A DNA stretch of 64,000 bases from the NCBI RefSeq assembly GCF_014653575.1, contig NZ_BNAQ01000005.1, positions 248,001-312,000 on the forward strand, in the 5' to 3' direction. The stretch comes from Sphingomonas glacialis. GTDB taxonomy: Bacteria; Pseudomonadota; Alphaproteobacteria; Sphingomonadales; Sphingomonadaceae. The notes under the pieces are model-generated. The model made no database searches. It saw only the letters and a program-made list of their open reading frames with translations, and was not told where the DNA came from. This document shows, in pieces, positions 55,613-64,000 of the stretch. Every line of letters starts with the position of its first letter. Positions within the stretch are counted from its first letter, which is position 1. The translations under genes and the position numbers were made by a program.

Positions 55613-56340
55613 TCGCGCGTCACGGGGGCGCTGAACATATAACCGATGCCACGCACCGTCGCGATCGGCGCATCGACCCCGGTGCTCGACAGCTTGCGCC
55701 GCAAGCGGCTGACGAGCACGTCGATGCTGCGATCCGAACTGTCGCCGAGCCGGGTGCGCGAGAGCTCGATCAGCCGCTCGCGCGCGATCACGCGGCCGCT
55801 ATGGTCGCACAGCGTGACGAGCAGGTCGAACTCGGCGCCGGTCAGATCGACCAGCGCACCCGTCGGCGACAGCAGCTCGCGACGTGGCAGATTAACCGAC
55901 CAGCCGTCGAACCTCAGCATCCCATTGTCGCGCGGCGTCGCTTGTCGCTCGACACCACCGCGGCGGAGCACCGCGCGGACGCGCGCGAGCAATTCGCGCG
56001 TGCCGAACGGCTTGGCGATGTAATCGTCGGCGCCGAGCTCGAGCCCGATGACGCGGTCGGTCTCCGATCCCTTGGCCGAGACGAAGATGATCGGCACGTC
56101 GCTCTTCTGGCGGATCGCGCGGCACAGATCGATCCCGCTCGTCCCCGGCAGCATGATGTCGAGCAGCACCAGATCGACCGGCCCCTGGTCGATCGCCAGC
56201 CACATTTCGGGCGCGGTCGAGGCGGGGCGGACGGTGTAGCCGTTTTCCTGCAGCGCGCGCGTCGTCAGCATGCGCAGATGCGGGTCGTCCTCGACCAGGA
56301 CGATGGTCGGCATGAGCGGGGTGGGGTCGGTTACAGACAT
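55609..56340 (-). CDS. OmpR family response regulator
   Basis: The 243-residue protein has a receiver domain with acidic pair EDD near residue 18, phospho-acceptor Asp61 in LVLLDIMLPGTSG and switch/Lys regions IFVSAKG and AKPFGTRELL. A winged-helix DNA-binding domain starts from about 145 (LTGAEFDLLVTLCDHSGRVI, ending RGIGYMFSAPV). It controls genes with the downstream kinase. The regulator gene comes first and overlaps the kinase gene as TTGA. A start at 56313 (MPTIVLVEDD) is an alternative. Confidence 0.94.
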   Translation of the reverse strand: MSVTDPTPLMPTIVLVEDDPHLRMLTTRALQENGYTVRPASTAPEMWLAIDQGPVDLVLLDIMLPGTSGIDLCRAIRQKSDVPIIFVSAKGSETDRVIGLELGADDYIAKPFGTRELLARVRAVLRRGGVERQATPRDNGMLRFDGWSVNLPRRELLSPTGALVDLTGAEFDLLVTLCDHSGRVIARERLIELSRTRLGDSSDRSIDVLVSRLRRKLSSTGVDAPIATVRGIGYMFSAPVTRD

Positions 56341-56487
56341 TGCTGCAGTGAGGTAGGCGAGGGCTGGAGGGGGGTCAAATCCGGCGTGGCAGCCGATTGT
56401 GCCAGAAACACTTTGTCATCGCGGCGAACGGCGCGAGCAAGGTTGCGCGCGTATCTGGGTGTCAGTGTCCCTTCGAGGAGATCTCCC

Positions 56488-56742
56488 ATGTTCCGCACCA
56501 TTCTCGCCGCCGCGCTCATCGCCCCCGCTCTCATTGCAACGCCCGCGCTCGCCAATCGCCTGGCGCACAGCCCGCAGCAAGTCAGCGACGCGCTCAAGCA
56601 GGGTTGCACCGTCCATCACGTGCATACCCCGGCCGGCAAGACCGTCCAGTCGCCCGCGCTTGTCCGTTGCGACGATCGCAGCGCGGTTGCTGCCACCAAG
56701 GCGGCACCGGCCGCCAAGACCGTGCTCGCCGCGGCCAATTGA
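56488..56742 (+). CDS. Small secreted protein, unknown
   Basis: The 84-residue product has a signal peptide (MFRTILAAALIAPALIATPALA) and a mature part of about 60 residues with two Cys (CTVHHVH and VRCDD) that could form a disulfide, ending in an Ala/Lys-rich tail. GAGGAG lies 7 nt before the ATG, so it is very likely translated. No family is recognised. It is divergent from the OmpR regulator gene and convergent with the DUF3833 gene. Confidence 0.72.
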   Translation: MFRTILAAALIAPALIATPALANRLAHSPQQVSDALKQGCTVHHVHTPAGKTVQSPALVRCDDRSAVAATKAAPAAKTVLAAAN

Positions 56743-56841
56743 TGCGACCGGGCCCGCCGCCAGGAGGGCCGGTCATGCAAGCCACCAAGGCCTCGCGCAG
56801 ACGAGTGCCACTGGCAGAGGATGCAAACCGCTCGGGCGCGT

Positions 56842-57381
56842 TCAGCGCCCGAGCCGCGTGATCGTTTCGTCGAGGCGCGCTACGGCCACGCCCATCTTGC
56901 GGACGATCATCACGTTTTGCGCGACCGTCCCGCCCGGTTGAAGCGCGAGAAACTGCTCCGCCTGCAACCCGCCTTTCATCGCGAAGCGCAAGTGCAGCAC
57001 AGAGCCGTCGACACGCCCGTCGACCGGGCCGACCGCGTCGCTGAGCGTCCCCGTATAGCGTTCGGTGCCGACCGGATGCAGCACCCATTGGCGCTGCGTC
57101 GCGGGCTTGCCTTGCCGCCGAACCGTCTGATCGAGCACGATACTGCCATCGTCGGTGACGCGGCCATTGCCCTCGACCAGCGTGGTGGCAGGCAGGTGCA
57201 GCGCGATCTTGAGCACGCCCTTGCCTTCGCTGCGCCCCGCAAAGAACGCCACCGCATCGAAGCGCGGCGCCGGTGCGCTTGCGACATGCGTCGTCGACAC
57301 GCAGCCGCCGAGAGCGAGGCCGGCGATCAGCGCACCGAGCGGTGCGATGCCATGCCGCCGGGCTCGATCGAAAGTGGTCAT
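56842..57381 (-). CDS. DUF3833 family lipoprotein
   Basis: The 179-residue protein has a lipoprotein signal with LGGC at about residues 24-27, so it should be lipid-anchored. The mature part matches DUF3833: FFAGRSEGKGVLKI, VTDDGSIVLDQTVRR, QRQWVLHPVGTERYTGTL and a VDGSVLHLRFAM strand. The family is probably a beta-barrel-like periplasmic fold, and its function is not known. The start is ATG at 57381. It lies just after the end of the second two-component system, on the same strand. Confidence 0.85.
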   Translation of the reverse strand: MTTFDRARRHGIAPLGALIAGLALGGCVSTTHVASAPAPRFDAVAFFAGRSEGKGVLKIALHLPATTLVEGNGRVTDDGSIVLDQTVRRQGKPATQRQWVLHPVGTERYTGTLSDAVGPVDGRVDGSVLHLRFAMKGGLQAEQFLALQPGGTVAQNVMIVRKMGVAVARLDETITRLGR

Positions 57382-57471
57382 GCGTGTCGCCCTTTCAACG
57401 CGGCGCAGGACAAGGCGTCCACGGCGCTACGCCCGCGACAACGGACGAAACGCGCATTGGCTCTCTAAATT

Positions 57472-58833
57472 CTAGTTCAGTCGCGCGGTTGGGCGGCAAA
57501 CGAGCGACACCGCGCTCCCCTGGTCGGCGAATTGCAGCGTGAAGCCGTGCAAATCGACGATCGCCTTGACGAGGCTGAGGCCGAGTCCAGCCCCCTCGCA
57601 CTCATGCCGCCCGCGATAGAAACGCTGCGTGACGAGCGCGCGCTCGGCCGGCGCGACGCCCGCGCCGTCATCGGCGACGGTGATCACCGCGGCCTCGCCC
57701 TCGCGGCGGAGCGTGACGCGGACGGTGCCGCCGGCAGGGCCGAACTTCATCGCATTGTCGATCAGATTGGACACCGCTTCGATCAGCAAGCTCGCATCGC
57801 CCTCGACTGCGCGCGCGGGCTCGATCGCGCACTCGAGCGTGATACCGCGATCCTCGGCGGTCGGCGTGTGAAGTTCGCACGCGTCGCCGACGAGGTGCGC
57901 GAGGTCGATCGTCGCGAAGCGGCTGCGACGTGCAGTGTTCTCGAGCTCGCGGACGCGCAGCAGTGCCGCGACGATGCCGAGCAGCGTGTCGATCTCGGCG
58001 AGCGCGGCCTCGGCCACTTGCTCGAACGCGGGGCGATCGCCCGCCTCGCGCAAGCCGCGCTCGATCCGCGCGCGCAGTCGCGTGAGCGGCGTGCGAAGCT
58101 GGTGCGCGATGTCGTCGCCGATGACGCGCACATCGGAGACGAGCACCTGCAATCGGTCGAGCATCGTGTTGATGTGCGCGCACAGCAGCTCGAAACTGTC
58201 GGGCCGTGCGCCGACCGCAAGCCGCACGTCGAGATCGCCTGCGACGATCGCTTCGGTCAATTCCCGCACGCTGTCGACTTGGCGCGCGGCACGGCGGCCC
58301 GCGATCAATCCGACGCCGACTGCGAGCACCAGCCCGAGTGCGAGCCCGATGATCAGCGATCGCTCGACGACGCGGAGCGCCTCTTCGGCTTCATCGAGGT
58401 CGATCCCGGTGAGCAGCAGATCACCATCGGGCATTGCGCACAGCGCGAGCCGCGCGACGTCGCTGGTCTTGCCGGGCAGTTGCGTCGGCACCACCGTCGC
58501 GATCGTCGAGCCGCGACCGACGATGACCCCCGGCGGGATCGCGGCGACATTGCCGTCGAGCAGCCGCCGGTCCGCGTCGAACAAAGCGAGGAAGCGATCG
58601 CGGTGGATGTCCTCGGCGATCATCCGGCGCAAGGCGGCATGGCGTTCGGGATCGTGCAGCGCGCCGACCGTCCGGCAATCGGCCTGGAACGCGGCCTCGG
58701 CCGAATGGCGGTGGCTGTTCGAGGCAAGTAGCCAGAACAGCCCCGACAGCACCACCGACTGGACGATGAGCAACACCGCGATCGCACCGCCCCAGCGCCA
58801 CGTCGCACGCACGCGCGGGTCAGCCAGGAACAT
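57472..58833 (-). CDS. Sensor histidine kinase (HAMP/HisKA)
   Basis: The 453-residue kinase has membrane segments at about 14-37 and 158-178, with a periplasmic sensor between them. A HAMP domain follows to about 230, then the phospho-acceptor His244 in IAHQLRTPLTRLR. ATPase boxes are NLIDNAMKFG, VADDGAGV and GAGLGLSLVKAI. The ATG at 58833 overlaps the regulator gene by 14 nt, so translation is coupled. The signal is unknown. The nearby transport and phosphatase genes are candidates for control, but this is only proximity. Confidence 0.92.
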   Translation of the reverse strand: MFLADPRVRATWRWGGAIAVLLIVQSVVLSGLFWLLASNSHRHSAEAAFQADCRTVGALHDPERHAALRRMIAEDIHRDRFLALFDADRRLLDGNVAAIPPGVIVGRGSTIATVVPTQLPGKTSDVARLALCAMPDGDLLLTGIDLDEAEEALRVVERSLIIGLALGLVLAVGVGLIAGRRAARQVDSVRELTEAIVAGDLDVRLAVGARPDSFELLCAHINTMLDRLQVLVSDVRVIGDDIAHQLRTPLTRLRARIERGLREAGDRPAFEQVAEAALAEIDTLLGIVAALLRVRELENTARRSRFATIDLAHLVGDACELHTPTAEDRGITLECAIEPARAVEGDASLLIEAVSNLIDNAMKFGPAGGTVRVTLRREGEAAVITVADDGAGVAPAERALVTQRFYRGRHECEGAGLGLSLVKAIVDLHGFTLQFADQGSAVSLVCRPTARLN

Positions 58834-59497
58834 CGAAGATATATCCTTGTCCGCGAACGTTGCGGATGAGCTGCGGCTCGCCCTCGGCATCGACTTTGCG
58901 CCGCAGCCGGCCGATATGGACATCGACCACGTTGCTGTTGGGCTCGAACGTGTAGCCCCATACATCCTGCAACAACATCGAGCGCGTCACGATCCGACCC
59001 GGGCGCCGCACCAGATAGTCGAGCAGCTTTAATTCGCGCGGGAGCAGTTCGAGCGCGCGACCGGCGCGCGTGGCGACGCCGGCGAGCAAGTCGAGATCGA
59101 GCGGCCCGGCAATCAGCCGCGTATCGCGCGTCTCGTTGGGGCGGCGCAGCAGCGCCTCGACGCGGGCGATCAGCTCGACCAGCGCGAAGGGCTTGGGCAG
59201 ATAGTCGTCGCCGCCCGCGCGCAACCCGCGCACGCGATCGTCGAGGCTGCCGAGTGCGCTGAGCACGAGTGCCGGCGTCCGGCGACCGCTCCGGCGGAGC
59301 TCGGCGATGAGTTCGAGCCCGTCGCCATCGGGCAACTGGCGGTCGACGATCAGCAAGTCGATCGCCTCCTCGTGCGCTGCAGCCAACCCTTCGGATACGA
59401 GGAGCCGGTGCGTCACCGCATAGCCGTTCGCCACGAGCTCGAGCGTTATCTCGGTCGCGGTGCCGATATCGTCTTCGAGGAGAAGGATGCGAGTCAC
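58820..59497 (-). CDS. OmpR family response regulator
   Basis: The 225-residue protein has a receiver domain with LLLEDD at residues 5-10, Asp52 in IVDRQLPDGDG and LPKPFALVEL with the conserved Lys. A winged-helix domain follows (LPRELKLLDYLVRRPGRIV, ending RGQGYIFDVPG). The start is GTG at 59497, where the conserved TRILLLEDD begins. The frame is open 12 codons further upstream. It precedes its kinase gene and overlaps it by 14 nt. It is divergent from the VIT-family gene, with a 206-nt gap that should hold both promoters. Confidence 0.93.
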   Translation of the reverse strand: MTRILLLEDDIGTATEITLELVANGYAVTHRLLVSEGLAAAHEEAIDLLIVDRQLPDGDGLELIAELRRSGRRTPALVLSALGSLDDRVRGLRAGGDDYLPKPFALVELIARVEALLRRPNETRDTRLIAGPLDLDLLAGVATRAGRALELLPRELKLLDYLVRRPGRIVTRSMLLQDVWGYTFEPNSNVVDVHIGRLRRKVDAEGEPQLIRNVRGQGYIFDVPG

Positions 59498-59703
59498 GCA
59501 CGCGTGTTCGGCGCGGGGGGTGGCGGGCGTCAACTGAATTGCGGTTCAGACTCCGCGCTGTGATGCCGGACTCGCTGCCGGCGGGGCGTGCGCTGCGGAG
59601 CGTGGAACGTACCGACGTGCAAAGGGGCTTACGGGTACGTGATCGGCGCGGTACGGCCGGACCGGGCGATTCGGACGGGGATCGGCTATTGGAAAGGCGT
59701 TCG

Positions 59704-60435
59704 ATGAGTTTGCTCGAAGCAACCGCACAGGAGCGCGCCGATAAGGCGCATGGCGAGTCGCATTACGTCACGCGGATCGGCTGGCTGCGCGCGGCGGTGC
59801 TCGGCGCCAATGACGGGCTATTGTCGACGTCGAGCCTGATGGTCGGCGTTGCCGCCGCCGCTGCGGGAACGTCGCAGATCATCCTGACCGGCGTCGCGGG
59901 GATCGTCGCGGGGGCGATGTCGATGGCGGCGGGCGAATATGTCTCGGTCAGCTCGCAGGCGGATTCGGAAAAGGCCGATATCGAGCGCGAACGGCTCGAG
60001 CTCGAGGCCAATCCCGAGCACGAACAGCGTGAACTCGCGGCGATCTACATGAAGCGCGGCCTGCCCAAGGCGCTCGCGGTCGAGGTGGTCGCGGCGCTGA
60101 GCGAGCATGACGCGCTCGAGGCGCATACCCGCGACGAGCTCGGTATTACCGACACCTCGACCGCCAATCCGCTCCAGGCGGCGGTCGCCTCGGCCGCATG
60201 CTTCCTCGCCGGTGGCTTGCCGCCGGTGCTGACCGCGTTGCTCGTGCCCGCGAGCATGATCCTGTGGGCGATCGCGATCGTCGCGGTGTTGACGCTCGGG
60301 GTGCTCGGCGCAGCGGGGGCGCGGACCGGCGGGGCGCCGATCCTGCCCGGCGTGGTCCGCGTGATGGTATGGGGATCGATCGCGATGGCGGTGACCGCGG
60401 GCGTCGGACACGTGTTCCACACGACGGTCGGCTGA
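59704..60435 (+). CDS. VIT1/CCC1 family membrane transporter
   Basis: The 243-residue protein matches the vacuolar iron/manganese transporter family: LGANDGLLSTSSLMVGVAAA in the first membrane segment, then AGAMSMAAGEYVSVSSQADSE with the conserved metal-handling Glu/Ser region. A charged cytoplasmic loop (ERERLELEANPEHE) follows, and then three further segments. It probably moves Fe2+ or Mn2+ out of the cytoplasm. Bacterial members are not well characterised. GGAAAGG precedes the ATG. It is divergent from the second two-component system. Confidence 0.9.
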   Translation: MSLLEATAQERADKAHGESHYVTRIGWLRAAVLGANDGLLSTSSLMVGVAAAAAGTSQIILTGVAGIVAGAMSMAAGEYVSVSSQADSEKADIERERLELEANPEHEQRELAAIYMKRGLPKALAVEVVAALSEHDALEAHTRDELGITDTSTANPLQAAVASAACFLAGGLPPVLTALLVPASMILWAIAIVAVLTLGVLGAAGARTGGAPILPGVVRVMVWGSIAMAVTAGVGHVFHTTVG

Positions 60436-60472
60436 GCGTATAGGCTCCGGGCAGTCGCGCTGCCTGCTTCGC

Positions 60473-61186
60473 TCAGGCCCCGGCGACGTGCGCCGCGAGC
60501 AGTTCGGCGTGCGCGGCCTCGAACTTCGCGCGAAAGGCGGGATTGGCCAGCAGCGCGCTCGCGACGAGCGTGCCGAGCGCGTGGCTCGCATCGAGGTCGC
60601 TTGCGAAATGGACGCCGCACAATTCGCGGCTCATCGCATAATCGGCGGCGCGATCAAAGATCTCTGACGAGCGACCCTTGATCAGCCGCGCGAGCACGAA
60701 GCCCGTCGAATAGCCGAGGATGGCGTGGCCGCTCGGATAGGAAGTGGCGGGCTTGCCGATCGGCTTCTTGGCGCAATTGGGCAGCGTCGGGTCGATCCCA
60801 TAAGGCCGCGTGCGGTGGAAATAGGCCTTGCTCAAGCTGACCGCCGCCTCGGCTTCCGCCTGCACGTCGCGCAGCAGCGCCCAAGTCAGCGGGTATTTCT
60901 CGAGCTCGACGCCGAGCGTGCGATCGAACAGCGCCGGGGTCTCGTTGCCGTCGTCGAATCGCGCGCGCGCGAGCCGTTCGACCGGTGCCGCCGCGATCAG
61001 CGTGCGCAGCTGCGCGAGTTCGCTCTGCTCCTGCACCGATCCCGGCGCGGGCGGGGCGGGGAGCACCGCACTCGGCGCGAAATCGGGTGCCGCGAGATAG
61101 TGGAAGGCGTGCGGGGCAGCCATTCCGGCCGACCCGATCATCCCCAGCGCCAGCACCGCCAGCGTCGAACCCAGAAGCTTCTGCAT
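60473..61186 (-). CDS. Class A non-specific acid phosphatase (PhoN-like, PAP2)
   Basis: The 237-residue protein has a signal peptide (MQKLLGSTLAVLALGMIGSAG). The acid phosphatase signature is complete: KAYFHRTRPYG, then SYPSGHAILGYS and SRELCGVHFASDLDAS, carrying the catalytic His residues and Asp. It should release phosphate from organic phosphomonoesters in the periplasm. The ATG at 61186 has GAGGA with an 8-nt gap. An ATG at 61192 is too close to it. It lies 23 nt after the TonB receptor gene on the same strand, so the two form an operon. Confidence 0.92.
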   Translation of the reverse strand: MQKLLGSTLAVLALGMIGSAGMAAPHAFHYLAAPDFAPSAVLPAPPAPGSVQEQSELAQLRTLIAAAPVERLARARFDDGNETPALFDRTLGVELEKYPLTWALLRDVQAEAEAAVSLSKAYFHRTRPYGIDPTLPNCAKKPIGKPATSYPSGHAILGYSTGFVLARLIKGRSSEIFDRAADYAMSRELCGVHFASDLDASHALGTLVASALLANPAFRAKFEAAHAELLAAHVAGA

Positions 61187-61209
61187 CGTCATATCCTCGG
61201 CCGGAGCGA

Positions 61210-63675
61210 TCAGAACTTGATCCGGGCCGAAGCCAGGAACGAGCGCGGCGGCAAATAGCTGAACTGGTCGAGCTGACCGTAACCGCTCTGGAAGCCGCCC
61301 GTGACCGGCGCGCCGCTCGCGCTGGTCGAGATCGCGGTCACCGCGCGGCTGTTGAACACGTTGTTGACCGTGACGCCGAGCCGCAACCCGCCCTTGAATT
61401 CCTGGCTGATCGCGAATTCGCCGATGCTGTACGGGCGGATGCGATACAGCCGATAGCCGGGGCTGCCGGTATATTCGCTGGCATATTGGGGACCGGTGAA
61501 CTTCTGGTCGAACGACAGGCGGAAGCCCGCATTGCGATAGATGAAGCCGCCCGCCGCGGTCGAGAAGGGCGCCTTGGCGATCTGTGCGCCGCTCGTCACG
61601 CTGAGCGCCTTGTTGTACGAGCCGTTGCCGAACAGCGTCAGACCACGGACCGGCATGTAGCTGAGCGAGCCCTCGACGCCCTTGTAGCGGACCTTGCCGA
61701 TATTGACGAGCAGCGTCTGGTCGCATCCGGTCGTCGTGCACGTGCCGATCTTGTTGTCGATGTTGATGATGTAGCCGTCGACGTCGACCGAGACCTTGTT
61801 GCCGTGCCACACGCTGCCGAGCTGATAGTTGGTCGAGGTCTGCGGCTTCAGCGCATCGAGCGCGGTCGAGAGCGTGCCCGAGGCCGAGTAGAAGCTCGAC
61901 AGGTCGGGGACGTACATCCCTTGCGCATATTGGCCGTAGAACGACCAGTTGCTCGTCGGCATATAGTTGATCGTCGCGAACGGCAGCGTCTTGGTCCAGA
62001 TCTGGCTGGTGTAGAGCGGCAGGCGCGTCTTCTGGTTGACCGGGGCGGCGATGCCGCGCTCGAAATGGACGTACTTCACGCCCGGCGTGATCGACAGGCC
62101 TTCGACCGGGTGGAACTCGAACTCGCCGAACAGCTGATACTGGTTCCAGCTCGAATGCTGGACGTAAGCGAGATTGGCCTGCGCGATCGGCGGCAGCGCA
62201 AGCTGCGCTGCGGTGCCGTTGCCGTTGTTGAACTTCTCGTTGAAGCTGAAGCCGCCGGTGGTGCGGTCGAGGTCGATCAGGTGGCGATCGGTGACGGCGT
62301 GTTCGTACCAGCCGCCGACACGGATCTTGCCGAGCGCGAAGTCGTAATTGATCTGGCCGATATAGCCGAAGACACGATATTTGTTGAGCTTGTCATAGCC
62401 GAGGATGTCGGTCGGCGGACCCGCCACCGTCTTGTAGGGCGAGGCCGCGGTGCCTGCGCCGCTGAAGCCGCTGATGACCGAGCCGGTGTTCCCCGATAGC
62501 GTGTTGTTGGTGTAGCCATACATGTACCCGCGATTGTCGAGCGAGAAGCCCGACCCGAGATCGCTCTGCAGGCGAACGTACGAGAAATCGGTGGTCTTGT
62601 CGGTGCGGTTGTATTTCCAATAGTCGGGCAGGCTCGGATTGTTGCCGAGCCCGTAGTTGCGGCCATACAACCCGACGTTGGAATTCACCGCACAATCATT
62701 GCCGGTCAGCTGTGTCAGCGGCTGGCCGTCGGCGCCGAGCGCGGTCGTACCGTTGGCGCCGACGCGTGCGCTCCCGCAGGTCGCGCCCTTGAGCACGTCC
62801 GATTGGTAATAATGGTTGCGGTTCCACGTGCTCATGATCGTCAGCGTGTTGTGGCTGCCGATCGGCGCGACGATCTTGCCGTAGAGGTTTTTGGAACCCA
62901 CCGGCGAATAGGTCAGCGCCCCGTCCGACTGGAGATACTGCCCGGTCAGCACGATCCGCGCGCCGCCGAGCTTCGCGATGCTGCCCGACTGATATTCGGC
63001 GCGGCCGATGAAGGTGTTCCAGTTGCCGACGATGCCCTCGACCTGCGCGCTCTGCTGGTCGCTCGCGGCGCGCGAATACATGTTGATGTTGCCGCCATAG
63101 GTCGCCTGGCCGAGCTGGCTGGCATTGCCGGGGCCGCGATCGACGACAATCGTCTCGATCGTGTTCGACGGGAAGAACGCGGTCGAATGGTGCGTCGGGT
63201 TGTTGGTGTCGGCAAAGGGAATCGAATCGTAGGTGACGTTATATTCGCCGTCCTGGAAGCCGCGGATCGTTGCCTTGGTCTCGCCCAGGCCATAGCCGTT
63301 GCCCGCGCCCGAGATCGACACGCTCGGGGTCAGCGCGATCAGCTCGTTGAAATCGGCTGTGGCGGTGGTGTTGGCGATATAGTCGCGGCTGACTGCGGCT
63401 TGTGGCTGCGTGGTCGTCAGCGAGACGGTGATCGGCGCGCTTTGCGCGGTCTTCGACCCGGTGACGATGATGTCGGCCGAGGTCAGCGACTGCTTGTCGT
63501 TCGCTTGCCCCGCGCTGTTCGCGCTGGTCGAGGTCTGCTCGCTACCCGGCGTCGCTTGCGCGGCAGGCGCAGGCGCGACGGCGGGTGCGGTCGTATCGTT
63601 CGCCATCGCGGTGCCAGGCAAGGTTACGGACAAGGCCACCCCGGCGAGCAGGGTCTGTCGGAAAGTCGCGCGCAT
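61210..63675 (-). CDS. TonB-dependent receptor paired with acid phosphatase
   Basis: The 821-residue protein has a signal peptide ending VTLPGTAMA, a Thr/Ala-rich linker, the TonB-box-like SADIIVTGSK, a plug domain (ETKATIRGFQDGEYNVTYD) and a barrel that ends FLASARIKF. GGGGAA precedes the ATG at 63675. Being co-transcribed with a secreted acid phosphatase, it may import a phosphorylated ligand or the product of its hydrolysis, such as a nucleotide, phosphosugar or inositol phosphate. This is an inference from neighbourhood alone. Confidence 0.93.
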   Translation of the reverse strand: MRATFRQTLLAGVALSVTLPGTAMANDTTAPAVAPAPAAQATPGSEQTSTSANSAGQANDKQSLTSADIIVTGSKTAQSAPITVSLTTTQPQAAVSRDYIANTTATADFNELIALTPSVSISGAGNGYGLGETKATIRGFQDGEYNVTYDSIPFADTNNPTHHSTAFFPSNTIETIVVDRGPGNASQLGQATYGGNINMYSRAASDQQSAQVEGIVGNWNTFIGRAEYQSGSIAKLGGARIVLTGQYLQSDGALTYSPVGSKNLYGKIVAPIGSHNTLTIMSTWNRNHYYQSDVLKGATCGSARVGANGTTALGADGQPLTQLTGNDCAVNSNVGLYGRNYGLGNNPSLPDYWKYNRTDKTTDFSYVRLQSDLGSGFSLDNRGYMYGYTNNTLSGNTGSVISGFSGAGTAASPYKTVAGPPTDILGYDKLNKYRVFGYIGQINYDFALGKIRVGGWYEHAVTDRHLIDLDRTTGGFSFNEKFNNGNGTAAQLALPPIAQANLAYVQHSSWNQYQLFGEFEFHPVEGLSITPGVKYVHFERGIAAPVNQKTRLPLYTSQIWTKTLPFATINYMPTSNWSFYGQYAQGMYVPDLSSFYSASGTLSTALDALKPQTSTNYQLGSVWHGNKVSVDVDGYIINIDNKIGTCTTTGCDQTLLVNIGKVRYKGVEGSLSYMPVRGLTLFGNGSYNKALSVTSGAQIAKAPFSTAAGGFIYRNAGFRLSFDQKFTGPQYASEYTGSPGYRLYRIRPYSIGEFAISQEFKGGLRLGVTVNNVFNSRAVTAISTSASGAPVTGGFQSGYGQLDQFSYLPPRSFLASARIKF

Positions 63676-63868
63676 CGAAAATTCCCCAATAAGATCGGCC
63701 AGACGCTGCAGGCGATTGTTGCGCTTCTGCCGGGCCGCCATCGCAGGGCGAACCCCGGTTGCTTCCCCGCTGGCTGACCCCGCCTCTAGGCCGGCGCGGT
63801 TACGGTCGTGTGGCGGTTCGATGGCCCGCCCAAGTCGCTATGCTAAATTCGAGTTAATGCAGGGCCGC

Positions 63869-64000
63869 TCACGCCGCGGCGAGCGTGGCGACGCAGCCGG
63901 GCGCGCCATCGCCGATCCGCAGTTCGAGCCGATGGACCTGCGCAATCGCCGAAACCAGCGCGAGGCCAAGGCCGTTCCCCGGCTGGCTGCGGCTCGCCTC
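63869..64000 (-). CDS. Histidine kinase, C-terminal end (partial)
   Basis: The last 43 residues of a protein that continues past the window end read in frame to a stop at 63869. They contain GNGLGLALVSAIAQVHRLEL, the G box of a histidine kinase ATPase domain, followed by a short strand and an Ala-rich end. It is therefore the C-terminus of a sensor kinase on the minus strand, upstream of the TonB receptor gene. The family beyond this cannot be stated. Confidence 0.75.
   Translation of the reverse strand, partial: EASRSQPGNGLGLALVSAIAQVHRLELRIGDGAPGCVATLAAA

Noticed and set aside
61187..61810. An upstream extension of the acid phosphatase frame
   Set aside because: It runs antisense-like through the TonB receptor gene and bypasses the signal peptide at 61186.
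63843..63857. A CtrA-like site, CTAA-N7-TTAA, near the TonB receptor promoter
   Set aside because: It differs from TTAA-N7-TTAA by one base and stands alone, so chance is as likely.

Overview
The window is GC-rich DNA with dense genes and short intergenic gaps. It looks like an alphaproteobacterium of the Sphingomonadaceae, most probably Sphingomonas or a close relative. Supporting signs are TonB-dependent receptors and a TorF-type porin, alphaproteobacterial families (ATP12, DUF1013/TrcR, CpdR, DUF1192), ClpA, and families of dispersed palindromic intergenic repeats that begin GTCA and end TGAC. No rRNA, CRISPR array, prophage or complete insertion sequence was seen. The assignment rests on recalled family knowledge, not on a search.

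Layout. 1-2.4 kb: fumarase, a small membrane protein and guanylate kinase. 2.5-4.6 kb: ATP12 chaperone and a GT-C-like membrane protein on the minus strand. 4.7-10 kb: two secreted beta-propeller peptidases, one tricorn/S41-like and one S9. 10.1-16.5 kb, minus strand: SleB-like cell-wall hydrolase, M16 peptidase, a 60-aa membrane protein coupled to tgt, and TrcR. 16.6-19.2 kb: ParDE toxin-antitoxin, a GT4 glycosyltransferase and an LpxH-like phosphoesterase. 19.2-19.65 kb: a frameshifted GIY-YIG nuclease gene between two inverted REP-like units. 19.7-25.9 kb: acyl-CoA ligase, a membrane diguanylate cyclase and ClpA. 26-29 kb: DUF1192, quinone oxidoreductase and an aldehyde dehydrogenase. 28.9-33.6 kb, plus strand: xseB-ispA-coaD, a cyclophilin, queA, an EF-hand protein and a HAD hydrolase. 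33.7-36.4 kb: metallo-beta-lactamase-fold hydrolase, a Tat-exported dienelactone hydrolase and a glutathione transferase behind a LexA-like box. 36.6-42 kb: DEAD-box helicase, FAD-linked oxidase, SapC, cytochrome b561 and a candidate sRNA. 42-43.5 kb: N-formylglutamate amidohydrolase, CpdR and tRNA-Val(GAC). 43.8-46.3 kb: HNH endonuclease, phosphatidylserine decarboxylase and a beta-barrel protein. 46.4-51.6 kb, minus strand: TPR-sulfotransferase with a TonB receptor, and TorF porin. 51.9-54 kb: carbonic anhydrase with a SulP transporter. 54.3-59.5 kb: two OmpR-type two-component systems and two small envelope proteins. 59.7-64 kb: VIT-family transporter, a TonB receptor with a class A acid phosphatase, and the end of another histidine kinase.

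How genes work together. xseB-ispA-coaD is a tightly packed housekeeping operon. Carbonic anhydrase and SulP overlap by GTGA and probably handle bicarbonate. The receptor/acid phosphatase pair looks like a phosphate-scavenging unit. Tgt and QueA both serve queuosine modification of tRNA but lie in separate clusters. TrcR, CpdR and ClpA touch cell-cycle regulation and proteolysis.

Most interesting items: a candidate sRNA with textbook promoter, anti-Shine-Dalgarno motif and terminator (about 41820-41928), the GIY-YIG gene framed by inverted REP-like units (19259-19649), a GTTC-N7-GTTC box before a glutathione transferase gene, and a perfect 20-nt palindrome upstream of a beta-barrel protein gene.
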